This document shows, piece by piece, positions 27,780-38,076 of a stretch of DNA of 64,000 nucleotides. Origin of the DNA: PALSA-612 sp963776375. Its GTDB lineage: Bacteria; Actinomycetota; Thermoleophilia; Gaiellales; Gaiellaceae. The notes under the pieces were generated by a model. The model ran no database searches. It was given only the letters and a program-made list of their open reading frames with translations, and was not told the DNA's origin. The position numbers were made by a program, and so were the translations under genes. Location of the stretch: NCBI GenBank assembly GCA_963776375.1, contig CAVZMF010000006.1, forward strand, positions 62,001-126,000, written 5' to 3'. How positions within the stretch are numbered: the first letter of the stretch is position 1; each line of letters starts with the position of its first letter.

Positions 27780-28958
27780 CTAGGGCGTGTACGTGCCGAT
27801 GTTGCCCGGCACGATCTGCGGCTGGAACGCGAAGACGTCGCGGCTCTCCGGGTCGACGAGCGCCTTTACCCACTGGACGTCGTTCGCGCTCGGTGCGTTG
27901 TCGCCGAACGTCTCGACGCGCGTGAAGTTCTCGATCCGCACGCCGTTCCTGTCCTGCAACGGCTTGTCCACGCGGAAATAATGTGAGTCGCCGTGGACGT
28001 AGACGACCGGCTTCCCGAAGTCGACCGTCAGGTTCCGGAGCTTGGTCAGGAATGCCACGTAGCCGTCGGCCTTGCCGTCGTCCTCGGCCAGCGTCTTCGG
28101 GTCGCGCGTCGGCGCGCGCGTGGCGTCGGAGTCGTCGAAACCGGGGTCGGCCTGTCCGATGATCATGACGGCCGCGGCCTTCGCGGCCTTCGCCTCGTCG
28201 AACGTCTGCTGCAGCCACTGCTCGTCGGCGGCTTCGCGTGCCTGGAATTCCGCAGCATCGCCGTTCGCGTCGCCGACGGAGGGATCAGAGGCTGAGCCGC
28301 TCTTGCAGAGGTTGTTGCAGGTGCCCTGGATGTTCACCGTGGCGTAGACGACCTTGTGGAACACCCAGCGGCGGTTCTCGACGCACGGCACGCCGGAGAC
28401 CTCGGAGTTCGATCCGTAGTCCCAGCCCACGCACAGGGGTGCGGTCTGCACCTCCTGCTCGAGCTGCTTCTGCCCGAACGAACGGTTGGCGTATGGTCCG
28501 GAGAAGAGCACCTGCCGTTCGTGCTGGAGTCGCTCGGTCGCATCGAAGGACCCGTTCGACACGCGGTCGCAGTCGGTCCAGTCGTTGTCGCCGGGCGTGA
28601 ACATCGCCGGCTCCTTCAACGAGTTGAAGTAGCCGAGCCCCTGCGTGTAGATGTCGAGCGCCGGCGGCGTCGCCGTGGCGCACGTGGTCGGTGTGACGGA
28701 ACCGGCGGTGGCGCTCCCCGCCTTCAGGTCGCCGTCGTGAACCGAGAACTCGATCTCGGAGTTGTTCATGTCCGCGATCAGGTTCGGGACCCCGACCTGC
28801 GCCTGCACGTCCGAGTAGGGCAGGTCGCCCCAGAGGGCGACCGCGTACTCGAAGTTCTTCTTGTTCTTGTCGTTGCCACCGGCGATCGCGATTCCGGCCG
28901 TCACGGCACCGGCCGTCAGCACCGCCAGCATGGCGAAGAGAAGCCTGCGTCTTGACAT
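27780..28958 (-). CDS. Secreted calcineurin-like metallophosphoesterase
   Basis: 392 aa with signal peptide (LLFAMLAVLTAGAVTAGIAIA). Metallophosphoesterase-like signatures LWGDLPY, HDGDLKAG, PGDNDWTDC and YVHGDSHYFR give Asp, Asn and His metal ligands in order. Six cysteines in the middle (e.g. GTCNNLCKSG) suggest disulfides. Substrate unknown; extracytoplasmic. Confidence 0.8.
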   Translation of the reverse strand: MSRRRLLFAMLAVLTAGAVTAGIAIAGGNDKNKKNFEYAVALWGDLPYSDVQAQVGVPNLIADMNNSEIEFSVHDGDLKAGSATAGSVTPTTCATATPPALDIYTQGLGYFNSLKEPAMFTPGDNDWTDCDRVSNGSFDATERLQHERQVLFSGPYANRSFGQKQLEQEVQTAPLCVGWDYGSNSEVSGVPCVENRRWVFHKVVYATVNIQGTCNNLCKSGSASDPSVGDANGDAAEFQAREAADEQWLQQTFDEAKAAKAAAVMIIGQADPGFDDSDATRAPTRDPKTLAEDDGKADGYVAFLTKLRNLTVDFGKPVVYVHGDSHYFRVDKPLQDRNGVRIENFTRVETFGDNAPSANDVQWVKALVDPESRDVFAFQPQIVPGNIGTYTP

Positions 28959-29043
28959 GCACCCTCCCGAGTCGTGATGGACGCGGCCGAGCGTCGCGGC
29001 TCGCCTCCCTCGAATGGGTGACGGTCCGGTGAGCGTCCGGTGA

Positions 29044-31254
29044 CTAAACGGGCTCGCCGGCCGGCCGCTTCGCCGGGACCGCCGCCGCCCGCCGGCTCTC
29101 GGCGGAAAGCGACGGCAGCCACTCGAGCCAGCGCGGCAGGTACCAGTTCCAGTCGCCGAGCAGCTTCATCCCCGCCGGGAGCAGCACTGCACGGACGATC
29201 GTCGCGTCCAGGAACACGGCCACGGCGAGGCCGACGCCCATCTGCTTGATGTCGAGCGACCGCAGGGTCGCGAACACGGCGAAGACCGCGACCATCACCA
29301 CGGCTGCGCTCGTGACCGTCCCGGCCGTGCCCTTCACGGCTCGCTCCACCGCCTGGTCGGTGGGCATGCCTCCGTCCACCAGTTCCTTGACCCGGCTGAG
29401 GATGAAGATGTGGTAATCCATCGACAGCGCGAAGAGGACGACGAAGAGGAACATCGGCAGCCAGGACACGATCGCGCCGTTCGACCTGAAGCCGAGGAAG
29501 CCCTCCGCCCAGTGGTGCTGAAAGACGAGCACGAGCGCGCCGTAGGCTGCGAAGACCGAGATCAGGTTGAGCAGGATCGCCTTGATCGGGATCACGATCG
29601 AGCGGAAGGTCAGGAGTAGCAGCACGAACGCGAGGCCGAGCACGAACGCGAAGATGACCGGCGCCCGGCTCTTCATCTGGTCGTTGAAGTCCTTCGTGCC
29701 GGCGGTGATGCCGGTGACCGCGACCTCGACCCCGGCCAGCTTCCCGAGCGTTTGCGGGATCAGCTTCCCCCGTAGCTCGTGGAGCGCGCGGTCCGAGGCG
29801 GCGTCCGTGCCGTTGCCGACGAGCGGCAGGTCTATGCGGCCCACTGTCCCGTCCGCGCTCGCCGAGTACCTGATCGGCAGCTCGAAGTAGGGCGTCGCGA
29901 GGGCGCGGCGCACGAGCTCCGTGCCGGCGGCGACGACCTTCGGGTCGCGGACGCTCGGCGCCCTCACGATCACCTCCGCAGGTGTCTGCGCCCCGGGGAA
30001 CGCCTTCTGGATGTCGTCGTAGGCCTTGATCACGGGCAGGCTGCGGGGGAGGTCGGTGTAGCTGAGGAGCCGCGTGTGCATCCCGAGCGCCGGAGTTGCC
30101 AGCGCGAGCAGCGCCGCCGTCGCCGCCAGGAGCGAGACGAGCGGCCGCCGCGTGACCGCGGAGACGACCGCGCCCCAGAAGCGCGATTCGCCGTCCGGCC
30201 GCTGGAGGCGCGAGACGAGCGGGATGTGCCCGCGGTCGACGCGGTCCTCGAGCTTCGAGAGCAGCGCGGGCAGGATCGTCAGCGAGCCGACGATCGCGAC
30301 CGAGATCATGATCATCGTCCCGATCCCGATCGACGTGAACACGGGGTTGCCGGCCAGGAGCATCCCGGCCATGGCGATCAGCACGGTCAGGCCCGAGACG
30401 AGCACCGCCTGCCCCGACGTGGCCGCGGTCACGCGCAGCGCCTCGCGCGGAGGCCGACCGCGGCGCCGCTCCTCCCGTTCGCGCCGCAGGTAGAAGAGCG
30501 AGTAGTCGACGCCGACGGCCATGCCCATGAGCAGGATCACGGAGCTGGTCGCGTCCGACGAGGGCTGGAGGTGGCTGACCACGGCGCTGACGCCGAGCGC
30601 GCCGAGGAACCCCGTGAACGCGAGCCCGACCGGGAGCAGGGCAGCGACGAGCGCGCCGAACGCGAACAGGAGGATGGCGAGCGTGATCGGCACGGTCAAC
30701 TGCTCGGCCTTGTGGAAGTCGTCGCCGACGGTCTTGTTCAGCACGTGGGCGGAGCTGGCCAGCCCGAACTCCTCGATCAGGAATCCTGGATGCGCCTCGT
30801 GCTGCGCGGCCACGGCGTCGAGAATCGGCTGCACGTGGTTGCGTGCGATCTGACCGACCTCACGCATCTCGAACTGGACGAGCGCCGAGTGACGGTCGCG
30901 GGAGACGAGTCCGCGCAGGTTCGGGTCGAGGGGGGAGCTGATCGTGCGGATGACGGGGAAACGCTCGAGCGTTCCCTCGACGTCGTGGATCGTCCGGACG
31001 AAGGCCGGCGCGCCCACGGTCAGCGTCGGGCTCTGCACGAGCACCGCCTCCCGCGCCTTCTGGGTGAAGCCGGCGTGCTTGAGGATCGACTGCGCCCTGG
31101 CAGTCTCGCCCGAGCCCGTGTCCGCGTCCGCGAGCTTCTTCGTGCCCACGGCGTTGCCGAGGACGTAGAAGAGGGCCGCCAGGCAGAGCCAGGCGACGAA
31201 GGCGGTTTTCCAGTGAGCCGCGCTCCATCGGCCCGCTCGTGCCGCGAGATTCAC
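29044..31254 (-). CDS. MMPL-family RND transporter
   Basis: 736 aa, two halves each with a large external domain and a bundle of membrane helices. Proton-relay Asp-Tyr pairs appear in GMAVGVDYSLFYLRRERE and FALSMDYHIFILSRVKE. Related to mycobacterial MmpL lipid/siderophore exporters but shorter, like the many MMPL proteins of soil actinobacteria. GTG 31254 start. No partner genes nearby. Confidence 0.9.
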   Translation of the reverse strand: MNLAARAGRWSAAHWKTAFVAWLCLAALFYVLGNAVGTKKLADADTGSGETARAQSILKHAGFTQKAREAVLVQSPTLTVGAPAFVRTIHDVEGTLERFPVIRTISSPLDPNLRGLVSRDRHSALVQFEMREVGQIARNHVQPILDAVAAQHEAHPGFLIEEFGLASSAHVLNKTVGDDFHKAEQLTVPITLAILLFAFGALVAALLPVGLAFTGFLGALGVSAVVSHLQPSSDATSSVILLMGMAVGVDYSLFYLRREREERRRGRPPREALRVTAATSGQAVLVSGLTVLIAMAGMLLAGNPVFTSIGIGTMIMISVAIVGSLTILPALLSKLEDRVDRGHIPLVSRLQRPDGESRFWGAVVSAVTRRPLVSLLAATAALLALATPALGMHTRLLSYTDLPRSLPVIKAYDDIQKAFPGAQTPAEVIVRAPSVRDPKVVAAGTELVRRALATPYFELPIRYSASADGTVGRIDLPLVGNGTDAASDRALHELRGKLIPQTLGKLAGVEVAVTGITAGTKDFNDQMKSRAPVIFAFVLGLAFVLLLLTFRSIVIPIKAILLNLISVFAAYGALVLVFQHHWAEGFLGFRSNGAIVSWLPMFLFVVLFALSMDYHIFILSRVKELVDGGMPTDQAVERAVKGTAGTVTSAAVVMVAVFAVFATLRSLDIKQMGVGLAVAVFLDATIVRAVLLPAGMKLLGDWNWYLPRWLEWLPSLSAESRRAAAVPAKRPAGEPV

Positions 31255-31294
31255 GCCCCCCAGTCTGCCGTCGCTTCCCGGTGCGAGGGAGCAG

Positions 31295-33190
31295 TCACTC
31301 AGGGCACGACATTCGCCCCGCGTTGACGCGGAAGTTGTCGAACGCGACCTTGACCTCCTTGTGAGCCCATTCGCCGTCGAGCGCGCTGATCGAGAGTTGG
31401 AGTTGCGTGTCGTCGTACCGGTCGGCCGCGGTCAGGAGCCGTCTCCACCCGCCCGGTGCGCGCACGTAGCCGCTGATCGTCCGGCCGCGTTTGACGAGGC
31501 GCAGCGATCCGCTCAGGTCCCCGAACGGCAGGTTGACGACGCTGGGCGGGAACCAGGCGAAGATCAGCTCGCCGGCCATGTTCTGGCGGCCCACCGCCTG
31601 CGGGAAGTTCGTGCCGAAGTTGAGGTGGACGCCGTTCGCAGGCGGCCAGTCGAGGAGCCGGTAGTCGACCTGCGCATCGAAGTCGCCGTGCAGGACGCAG
31701 CGGCTCATCACGCCGGCCACGATCGCATGTCCGGCGGGATCCGGCTCCGCAGTTGCCGGCACGTCGATCTCGAGCTGGCCGTTCGTTCTGGTCGACCGAC
31801 GGCCCGGTGCCGTTGGGGAGCCAGAAGGACCCGTCGATCACCGTGCCGTCGAAGCTGTCCAGGTACGGCACCGGGCCGCTCGCGACGAGCGCCGCTTCGG
31901 CCCCGCGGTCGGCGACGCAGGGCCGCCACGAGATGCACGCAACGTCCACCTCGGCTCCCGGCGCGTCGATCGAGACTGGCTCGAGCTCGAGGCCCGTGAT
32001 CCACTCGGTGTACCCGGGAAATCCGGCGAGCCGGACCGAGTAGGTGTGGAAGCGGCCGTCGAGGATAGGTACGAGGAGCGCGCGCCGCTCGGGCGAGAAC
32101 CCGAGCCCGCGCTTGGCCCAGCCGAGCCAGGCGACCTGCGACGCCCTCGACGTCCAGCGCGCGCGGACGTAGACGACGGGGACGGCGCGGGCGCGCCACC
32201 AGCCCTCGGGCCCGTACATGTGCGCCGCGGACGAGTCCGCGAACACGCGCAGCGCGCCGGCGATCGGCGACCCCATGTCCGTCGTCCCCGTGTACCACCA
32301 GTGCCGCCGGGTCGTGCGGAAGTGGTAGTCCGGCCGCGCGTCGGGCCGGTGGGCGTAGGCGTAGGCACGGATCTGGCGTAGCGAGCCGACGACGAGCGTG
32401 TACCCGTAGTCGTACACCTGGTTCGCGTCGATCACCTCGTTCGTCGAGGCTGCGAGGTAGCCGTTGACCCAGCCGCCGCCCCACGTGCCGGGAATGCCGG
32501 TGAAGCGCACGAGGTCGGGCTTGAACAGGCCGATGCCGAATCCGCCGTCGCCGACGACCGCGGCCCAGTGCTCGGTCGCGAGCCAGCTCGGGCCGGGCCG
32601 GAAGAAGCCGCCTGCATCCTCGGTCACCTCGCGGAGCCGCGCATGGGTGAACGGCGCCGGGCCGTCGTACGTGAACACGCGGTAGGTGCGGCCGGTCGTG
32701 TACAGCGCGGGCAGTTCCTGGGGCGACGCGGCGTAGCGGGTCGCGTCGGATCGCCAGGCCGTGAGCCGGTTGCGGACCAGGATCGCCCGCCCCTTGATGC
32801 TCACCCACTGCTCGAAGAGACACTCGCAAGGGCCGGCGAACTCCTGGGCGGCGAGCGATCTTCGTGTAGATCGTCTTGCCGTCGTTGCGTGACTCGACCA
32901 CGGTGGCGGCGCCGCTCGAGAACGCGTGCCAGCCGGGGAAGCCGTCCTCGGTGTAGGGGCCGGAGGAGTACGAGGGCTGGACGTCCTGGACGAGATTCGT
33001 CGACGGCGCCGTTGGCCTCGCCCACGAAGGTGATCTTGGCGCCGTCGGACAGGTCGATGCCGACCCGGACGACGCCGTTGTCGAGAAAGGTCATGCCCTG
33101 ACGGGCGCCTGCATCGGCCGGCGAGGCGGTCATCGAGTCGAGCAGGACGATCGCGGCCGCGGTCAGAGCCAGAGCGACGATGCTGCGCAT
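31295..33190 (-). CDS. Secreted hypothetical protein with C-terminal lectin/glucanase-like domain, apparent frameshifts
   Basis: Begins with a clear signal peptide (MRSIVALALTAAAIVLLDS), continues for about 630 residues, and ends in a concanavalin-like beta-sandwich (YLDSFDGTVIDGSFW ... VAFDNFRVN) of the DUF1349/LamG style. The middle is Trp/Tyr-rich. Frame changes near 33000, 32860 and 31770 are each one base. ATG 33190 follows GAGGAG. The function is unknown; a carbohydrate-active or carbohydrate-binding extracellular role is plausible but not shown. Confidence 0.6.
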
Positions 33191-33275
33191 GGCGTGCTCC
33201 TCACATCGGGGGGTGGGCACGCCCCAACTCTCGGCGCCCGCCCTCATACGCGGCTCACGCCGCGCTCACGCGGCG

Positions 33276-34055
33276 TCAGTGCTGGATCTGGACGGGGAGC
33301 TGGACGACGTGGATCGGCTTGCCGTTCGCCGCCGAGTCCTCCCAGACCCGCAGCGTGCCCGGGCCGCCGGAGGTCGCCTCGAACGGCACCTTCAGGTCGT
33401 AGGTGCCGCGCGTCCCGCTCCCCGAGGTCGCCGTCGCGAAATGCTTGGCCAGGATCTTCCCCTGCGCGTCCTTCAGCTCGTACTGGAAGGTGGCCTCGAA
33501 CGTGTTCGCCGTCCCCGCGAGGCGCATCGGGCTCGACACGGCCTGGAACGGAAGCGGCAGCTCGACGAGGATGGCGGGCGTGAAGTCCTCGAAGTCCGCG
33601 CGCGTGTAGGTCTTGCCGTCGACCTGCACTCTCGGCGCGTTCGGGAACTGCGTCATCGTGTAGACCACCTGCGCGAGCGGCGCTCCCTGGGGGACGTCGC
33701 CGTGCACGATCAGCACGCCGCCCGACCGCTCGACGCTCCACGACGACTCGGACGAGAGCTGCGTGGCGAGGCCGATCTGCTCTTCCGACGCCGTCGGGCC
33801 TTCGAGAAGCGCGTTCAGCGCAGCGCCCGCGACGGCCTTCGTCTGCGGCACGGTGCGCAGGACGGGCTGCACCTTGTCGTTGAGCAGGAAGTAGACCCGG
33901 AGCGAGGTCGATGTGCCCGGCGTGGTCGTCGTGGGCACCGTCGTCGTCACGGTGACGGTGACGGTCTTCGTCCCGCCTCCGCCGCCGCACGCGGCCGCGA
34001 CCAGCACGAGGGCGATCGGCGACAATCGGAGGATGCGGCCGATCATCGGCATCAC
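33276..34055 (-). CDS. GerMN/Gmad2 domain lipoprotein
   Basis: 259 aa. A lipobox (VAAACG) follows the signal segment; after a Thr-rich linker comes a GerMN-like domain (YFLLNDKVQPVLR ... LNALLEGPT) and a C-terminal Gmad2 immunoglobulin-like domain (ATANTF-type and RVWEDSAANGKP). Such lipoproteins are common in actinobacteria and not tied to sporulation. The start region overlaps that of the divergent peptidase gene by about 20 bp if ATG 34055 is used. Confidence 0.75.
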   Translation of the reverse strand: MMPMIGRILRLSPIALVLVAAACGGGGGTKTVTVTVTTTVPTTTTPGTSTSLRVYFLLNDKVQPVLRTVPQTKAVAGAALNALLEGPTASEEQIGLATQLSSESSWSVERSGGVLIVHGDVPQGAPLAQVVYTMTQFPNAPRVQVDGKTYTRADFEDFTPAILVELPLPFQAVSSPMRLAGTANTFEATFQYELKDAQGKILAKHFATATSGSGTRGTYDLKVPFEATSGGPGTLRVWEDSAANGKPIHVVQLPVQIQH

Positions 34056-34740
34056 AGCCTACGCCGAGGAGGCGACGTGGGGTGCGTGGACGGAGCCGGC
34101 GGCGCTGATCCCGCTCTCCTACGTCCGCTCGGTCGAGCGCGCGGGCGGACGAGCGCTGCTCGTCCCGCCGGCCGAGGACGGGATCGAGGAGACGCTCGAC
34201 CGGCTTGACGGGCTCGTCTTCTCCGGCGGCTCCGACATCGACCCCTATGCCTACGGCGCCGAGGCGCATCCGGCGACCACCGGCACCCGGCCCGAGCGCG
34301 ACCGCGCGGAGCTGGCGCTGCTCACGGCGGCGCTCGAGCGGGACATGCCCGTGCTCGCGGTCTGCCGCGGCTCGCAGGTGCTGAACGTCGCCCTCGGCGG
34401 CGACCTCGAGCAGCACGTCCCCGACCGGGTCGGCCACGACGGTCACAAGCAGGTTCCGGGCACCTTCTCCGAGCACTTCGTCGAGCCGGTGCCAGGCACG
34501 TGCCTGGCACCGCTGATCGGCGAGCGGACGACGGTGAAGTCGCATCACCACCAGGGCTACGGCCGGCTCGGCCGCGGCCTCCGCGAGGCCGCCCGCGCCG
34601 AGGACGACACGGTCGAGGCCATCGAGGACCCGGCCCGCCGCTTCACGGTCGGCGTCCTCTGGCACCCCGAGGAGGGCGACGACATGCGCCTCTTCGAGGA
34701 GCTCGTGCAGCAGGCGCGGAGGTACCGCGGCGGCTCCTAG
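34033..34740 (+). CDS. Class I glutamine amidotransferase-like gamma-glutamyl hydrolase (peptidase C26)
   Basis: 235 aa related to PuuD (gamma-Glu-GABA hydrolase). Nucleophile elbow VLAVCRGSQVLNV, N-terminal GLVFSGGSDIDPYAYG and the catalytic His-Glu pair in GVLWHPEEG. ATG 34033 follows CGGAGG. It could hydrolyse gamma-glutamyl compounds; no polyamine genes are nearby to confirm PuuD function. Confidence 0.88.
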   Translation: MRPIIGITAYAEEATWGAWTEPAALIPLSYVRSVERAGGRALLVPPAEDGIEETLDRLDGLVFSGGSDIDPYAYGAEAHPATTGTRPERDRAELALLTAALERDMPVLAVCRGSQVLNVALGGDLEQHVPDRVGHDGHKQVPGTFSEHFVEPVPGTCLAPLIGERTTVKSHHHQGYGRLGRGLREAARAEDDTVEAIEDPARRFTVGVLWHPEEGDDMRLFEELVQQARRYRGGS

Positions 34741-34760
34741 CCTCTCGATACCCTCGGTGA

Positions 34761-35744
34761 ATGGCGGACACGTCAAAGGGAATCGAGGCCGCCGGGCTCG
34801 TCCGTGAGTTCAAGGGCGGCATCGTCGCAGTCGCGGGGATCGACCTGCACGTCGCCGAGGGCGAGATCTACGGCTTCCTCGGTCCGAACGGCGCGGGCAA
34901 GTCGACCACGGTGCACATGCTCACGACGCTCCTGCCGCCGACCGCGGGCCGGGCGACGGTCGCCGGGTTCGACGTCGTCAAGCAGGGCCCGGCCGTCCGC
35001 AAGGCGATCGGCGCGGCGCTGCAGGAGGCCGCTCTCGACCCGATGCTCACGGGCCGCGAGCACATGCGGCTCCAGACGGCGCTGCACGCCGTGCCCCGCG
35101 AGGAACGGAAGGCGCGCGGCGAGGAGCTGCTCGAGCGCGTCGGCCTCACGGGCGCGGCCGACCGCAAGGTGAAGACGTACTCCGGCGGGATGAAGCGACG
35201 CCTCGACCTCGCGCTCGCCCTCGTCCACCACCCGCGGCTCCTCTTCCTCGACGAGCCGACGACCGGCCTCGACCCGCAGTCGCGCAGCGCGCTCTGGCAG
35301 GAGGTCGCGAGGCTCGCGAAGGAGGACGCCGTCACCGTCTTCCTGACGACGCAGTACCTGGAGGAGGCCGACGTCCTCTGCGACCGGGTCGGGATCATCG
35401 ACCAGGGCGAGATCGTCGCGGAGGGCACGCCCTCCGAGCTCAAGGCCACGATCGGGCGGCCGACCGTCGACGTCGTCCCCGCCGACCACGAGCAGCGCGA
35501 CCGTGTCGCCGACGTCCTCCGCCAGTTCGGCGACCTCACCCAGGCCTCGCCGCACGGCGTCGCCGTGCGCCTGGCCGGCGACGAGTTCGGCCTCGCCGAC
35601 GTGATCCGCGCGCTCGACGCGGAGGAGCTGCACGTCGAGCACCTGGAGCTGCATTCGCCGAGCCTCGACGACGTGTTCCTGGCCAAGACCGGGCGGACGC
35701 TGGAGGGCGCCGAGGAAGAGCAGCAGCCCGAGCTCGTCTCGTGA
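34761..35744 (+). CDS. DrrA-type ABC exporter ATP-binding protein
   Basis: 327 aa. Walker A GPNGAGKSTT, signature YSGGMKRRLDLA and Walker B LLFLDEPTTGLDP, followed by the C-terminal extension with LELHSPSLDDVFLAKTGRTL found in daunorubicin-resistance (DrrA) ATPases. First gene of a three-gene exporter operon with GTGA overlaps to two permeases. Substrate unknown. Confidence 0.92.
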   Translation: MADTSKGIEAAGLVREFKGGIVAVAGIDLHVAEGEIYGFLGPNGAGKSTTVHMLTTLLPPTAGRATVAGFDVVKQGPAVRKAIGAALQEAALDPMLTGREHMRLQTALHAVPREERKARGEELLERVGLTGAADRKVKTYSGGMKRRLDLALALVHHPRLLFLDEPTTGLDPQSRSALWQEVARLAKEDAVTVFLTTQYLEEADVLCDRVGIIDQGEIVAEGTPSELKATIGRPTVDVVPADHEQRDRVADVLRQFGDLTQASPHGVAVRLAGDEFGLADVIRALDAEELHVEHLELHSPSLDDVFLAKTGRTLEGAEEEQQPELVS

Positions 35745-36520
35745 GCTCGACCACCCGCACCCAGATCTCGAACCTCGCGCGGCGCAGCATCACGCGCACG
35801 CTGCGCCAGCCGTCGTACGTCATCCCGCCGCTCGTCTTCCCGACGCTGCTCGTGGCCGTGAACGCGGCCGGCCTGCGCCCGTCGACGGCGCTCCAGGGCT
35901 TCCCGACGAACTCGTTCCTCGCCTTCGCCATCGCCGTGCCCTTCATCCAGGGAGCGCTGTTCTCGACCATGAACGCGGGCACCGACCTGGCGCGCGACAT
36001 CCAGACCGGGTTCCTGAACCGCCTCGCGCTGACTCCGATGCGCGGGAGCGCCCTGCTCGTCGGCCACATGGCCGGCGTGATGACCCTCGGGCTGATCCAG
36101 TCGCTCTTCTACATCTGTTTCGCGCTCGTCGTCGGCGTGCGGTTCGAGGCGGGCTTCGGCGGCGCGTTGGTCATCCTCGTGCTGGCGACGACGATCGCGG
36201 CAGCGTTCGGGATGCTCGGCGCCTTCCTCGCGCTCCGTACCGGCTCGGGCGAGTCGATCCAGGCGACGTTCCCGTTCCTGTTCGTCTTCCTGTTCATCTC
36301 GTCGATGAACACGCCGCGCAATCTGATCGACGTGCACTGGTTCAAGGTCGCGGCGACGATCAACCCCGTCTCGTACCTGATCGAGGGCGTGCGCAGCCTC
36401 GTGATCATCGGGTGGGACGAAACGGCGCTCCTGCGGGCATTCGCGGTCGCTCTGGCGATCGGGGCGGTGTCGGTCGTGCTCGCGTCGCGCGCCCTCGGCC
36501 AGAGGATGGCGCGGACGTGA
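35741..36520 (+). CDS. ABC-2 permease, DrrB type (first)
   Basis: 259-aa membrane protein with the family pattern RRSITRTLRQPSYVIPPLVFP at the N-terminus and six hydrophobic helices, including the DIQTGFLNRLALTPMRG cytosolic segment. GTG start overlaps the ATPase stop. Likely forms a heterodimer with the next permease. Confidence 0.88.
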   Translation: MSSTTRTQISNLARRSITRTLRQPSYVIPPLVFPTLLVAVNAAGLRPSTALQGFPTNSFLAFAIAVPFIQGALFSTMNAGTDLARDIQTGFLNRLALTPMRGSALLVGHMAGVMTLGLIQSLFYICFALVVGVRFEAGFGGALVILVLATTIAAAFGMLGAFLALRTGSGESIQATFPFLFVFLFISSMNTPRNLIDVHWFKVAATINPVSYLIEGVRSLVIIGWDETALLRAFAVALAIGAVSVVLASRALGQRMART

Positions 36521-37305
36521 CCCGCGCCGAGCTCCGCATCTACCGGTCGGTGGCGCTCGGCATCGCCTGGCGCACGGTCCACAACGCCCTGACGACGCCG
36601 AACATCGCCATCCCGACACTCGCATTCCCGTTCTTCTTCTTCATCGCCTTCGCCGGCGGGCTCTCCCAGCTGCAGCACCTCCCCGGCTTCGACTTCAAGC
36701 AGGGCTACACGGCGTTCCAGTTCGTGTTCGTGATGGTGCAGTCGGCCGCGTTCGGCGGCGTGTTCACCGGCTTCGGGATCGCGCGCGACTTCGAGTACGG
36801 CTTCGCGCGGCGGCTGATGATCGCGGCGCCGTACCGCAGCGCCCTCGTCATCGGCTACGCACTGTCCGCGATCGTGCGCTGGGCGGTCGTCGCCACGTTC
36901 CTGACCGTGGCCGCGTTCGCCGTGGGCATGGACGTCGGCGGCGGCGGCGTGGAGCTGCCCGGCCTCTACGGCCTGGCCGTGCTCGTGAACATGACGGCGC
37001 TCCTGTGGTCGGCCGGGATCGCGATGCGGCTGCGGACGATCCAGGCCGGGCCGGCGATGCAGATGCCCGTCTTCCTCGCGCTCTTCTTCGCGCCGGTCTA
37101 CGTGCCGCTGACGCTGCTCTCCGGCTGGATGCACGCTGTTGCGACGGCCAACCCGGTGACGTACTTCCTCGAGGCCGGGCGGAGCTTCGTCTCCGGCGAC
37201 ACGGTGCACGCGGCCCTGGCCTACGGCTCGGCAGCGGGGCTCGCTGTCCTCTTCAGCGTCTGGGCCTACCGCGGCCTGCGTAACGCGGAGGCCGCCGGCG
37301 GCTAG
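36517..37305 (+). CDS. ABC-2 permease, DrrB type (second)
   Basis: 262-aa membrane protein with FGIARDFEYGFARRLMIAAP in the coupling position and about six helices. GTG 36517 overlaps the previous TGA. Its own TAG shares CTAG with the convergent ZIP transporter gene. Confidence 0.88.
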   Translation: MTRAELRIYRSVALGIAWRTVHNALTTPNIAIPTLAFPFFFFIAFAGGLSQLQHLPGFDFKQGYTAFQFVFVMVQSAAFGGVFTGFGIARDFEYGFARRLMIAAPYRSALVIGYALSAIVRWAVVATFLTVAAFAVGMDVGGGGVELPGLYGLAVLVNMTALLWSAGIAMRLRTIQAGPAMQMPVFLALFFAPVYVPLTLLSGWMHAVATANPVTYFLEAGRSFVSGDTVHAALAYGSAAGLAVLFSVWAYRGLRNAEAAGG

Positions 37306-38024
37306 AGCGACGCGAAGTGAATGGCGAGCCAGATGACGGCCGCCCCCATGATGTTCATCAAGCCGGTGAGGACCTTCGGGTGCCGGTGGTGGCTCTCGGG
37401 CAGCAGATCGCTCGCCCCGATGTAGAGGAAGAAGCCGCAGAAGAGCGACAGCACGATCCCCAGCTGGGCGTCCGAGAGCGTGAAGAAGTACGTGGAGGCG
37501 ACCCCGAGCAGCGGCGCGACGGCGTCCAGCAGCAGCCACTTGAGCGCCCTGATCCCCTGGCCGCGGTTCTTCAGGATCACGCTGACGGTGTTGATGCCGT
37601 CGGAGAAGTCGTGGGCGAGGACGGCGGTGGCGACGACCGCGCCGACGGTCGTCGAGACCTGGAACCCGAGCCCGATCGCGACGCCGTCGAGGAAGCTGTG
37701 GACCGAGAGGCTGGCCGCGCCGAGCGTCCCCTGGCGGTGGTGGCCGTGGTCGGCCAGCGCCTCGTCTTCGGGATGGAGCAGGAGCACGCGGTTCAGGAAC
37801 ATGAACGTGAAGAAGCCGACCGCGACGAAGAGCGTGACGGTCGGCGTCGAGTAGTCCGTGCCCGCGAGGTCGAACGCCTCCGGCAGCAGGTCGAAGAGCG
37901 CGACCCCGAGCACGGCGCCCGCGCTGAAGCCGAGGATGAGATGGAGCTTGTCCTGGTACTTGAGAGCGAAGCCTCCGCCCGCGAGCGTCGCGAGCAGGGC
38001 GGCGAACCCCAGAATGAGAGCCAC
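37302..38024 (-). CDS. ZIP-family metal transporter
   Basis: 240 aa, eight predicted helices. Metal-binding helices HSFLDGVAIGLGF and LAHDFSDGINTV carry the His/Asp ligands of ZIP importers; an HGHH loop (DHGHHRQG) lies between helices. GTG 38024 is preceded by TGGGGG. Divergent from a Fur-family gene across a perfect palindrome, indicating metal-responsive (probably zinc) repression. Confidence 0.85.
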   Translation of the reverse strand: MALILGFAALLATLAGGGFALKYQDKLHLILGFSAGAVLGVALFDLLPEAFDLAGTDYSTPTVTLFVAVGFFTFMFLNRVLLLHPEDEALADHGHHRQGTLGAASLSVHSFLDGVAIGLGFQVSTTVGAVVATAVLAHDFSDGINTVSVILKNRGQGIRALKWLLLDAVAPLLGVASTYFFTLSDAQLGIVLSLFCGFFLYIGASDLLPESHHRHPKVLTGLMNIMGAAVIWLAIHFASL

Positions 38025-38056
38025 GTTGCCCCCAGGATGCGGCGTTCCGGCGCTTG

Positions 38057-38073
38057 TTGCAAGTAACTTGCAA
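38057..38073. promoter_or_regulatory. Perfect 17-bp palindrome, probable Zur/Fur operator
   Basis: TTGCAAGT-A-ACTTGCAA, centred between the divergent ZIP transporter and Fur-family genes and only three bases from the GTG of the latter. It is AT-rich against a GC-rich background, as Fur/Zur boxes are. Confidence 0.75.
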
Positions 38074-38076
38074 TAA

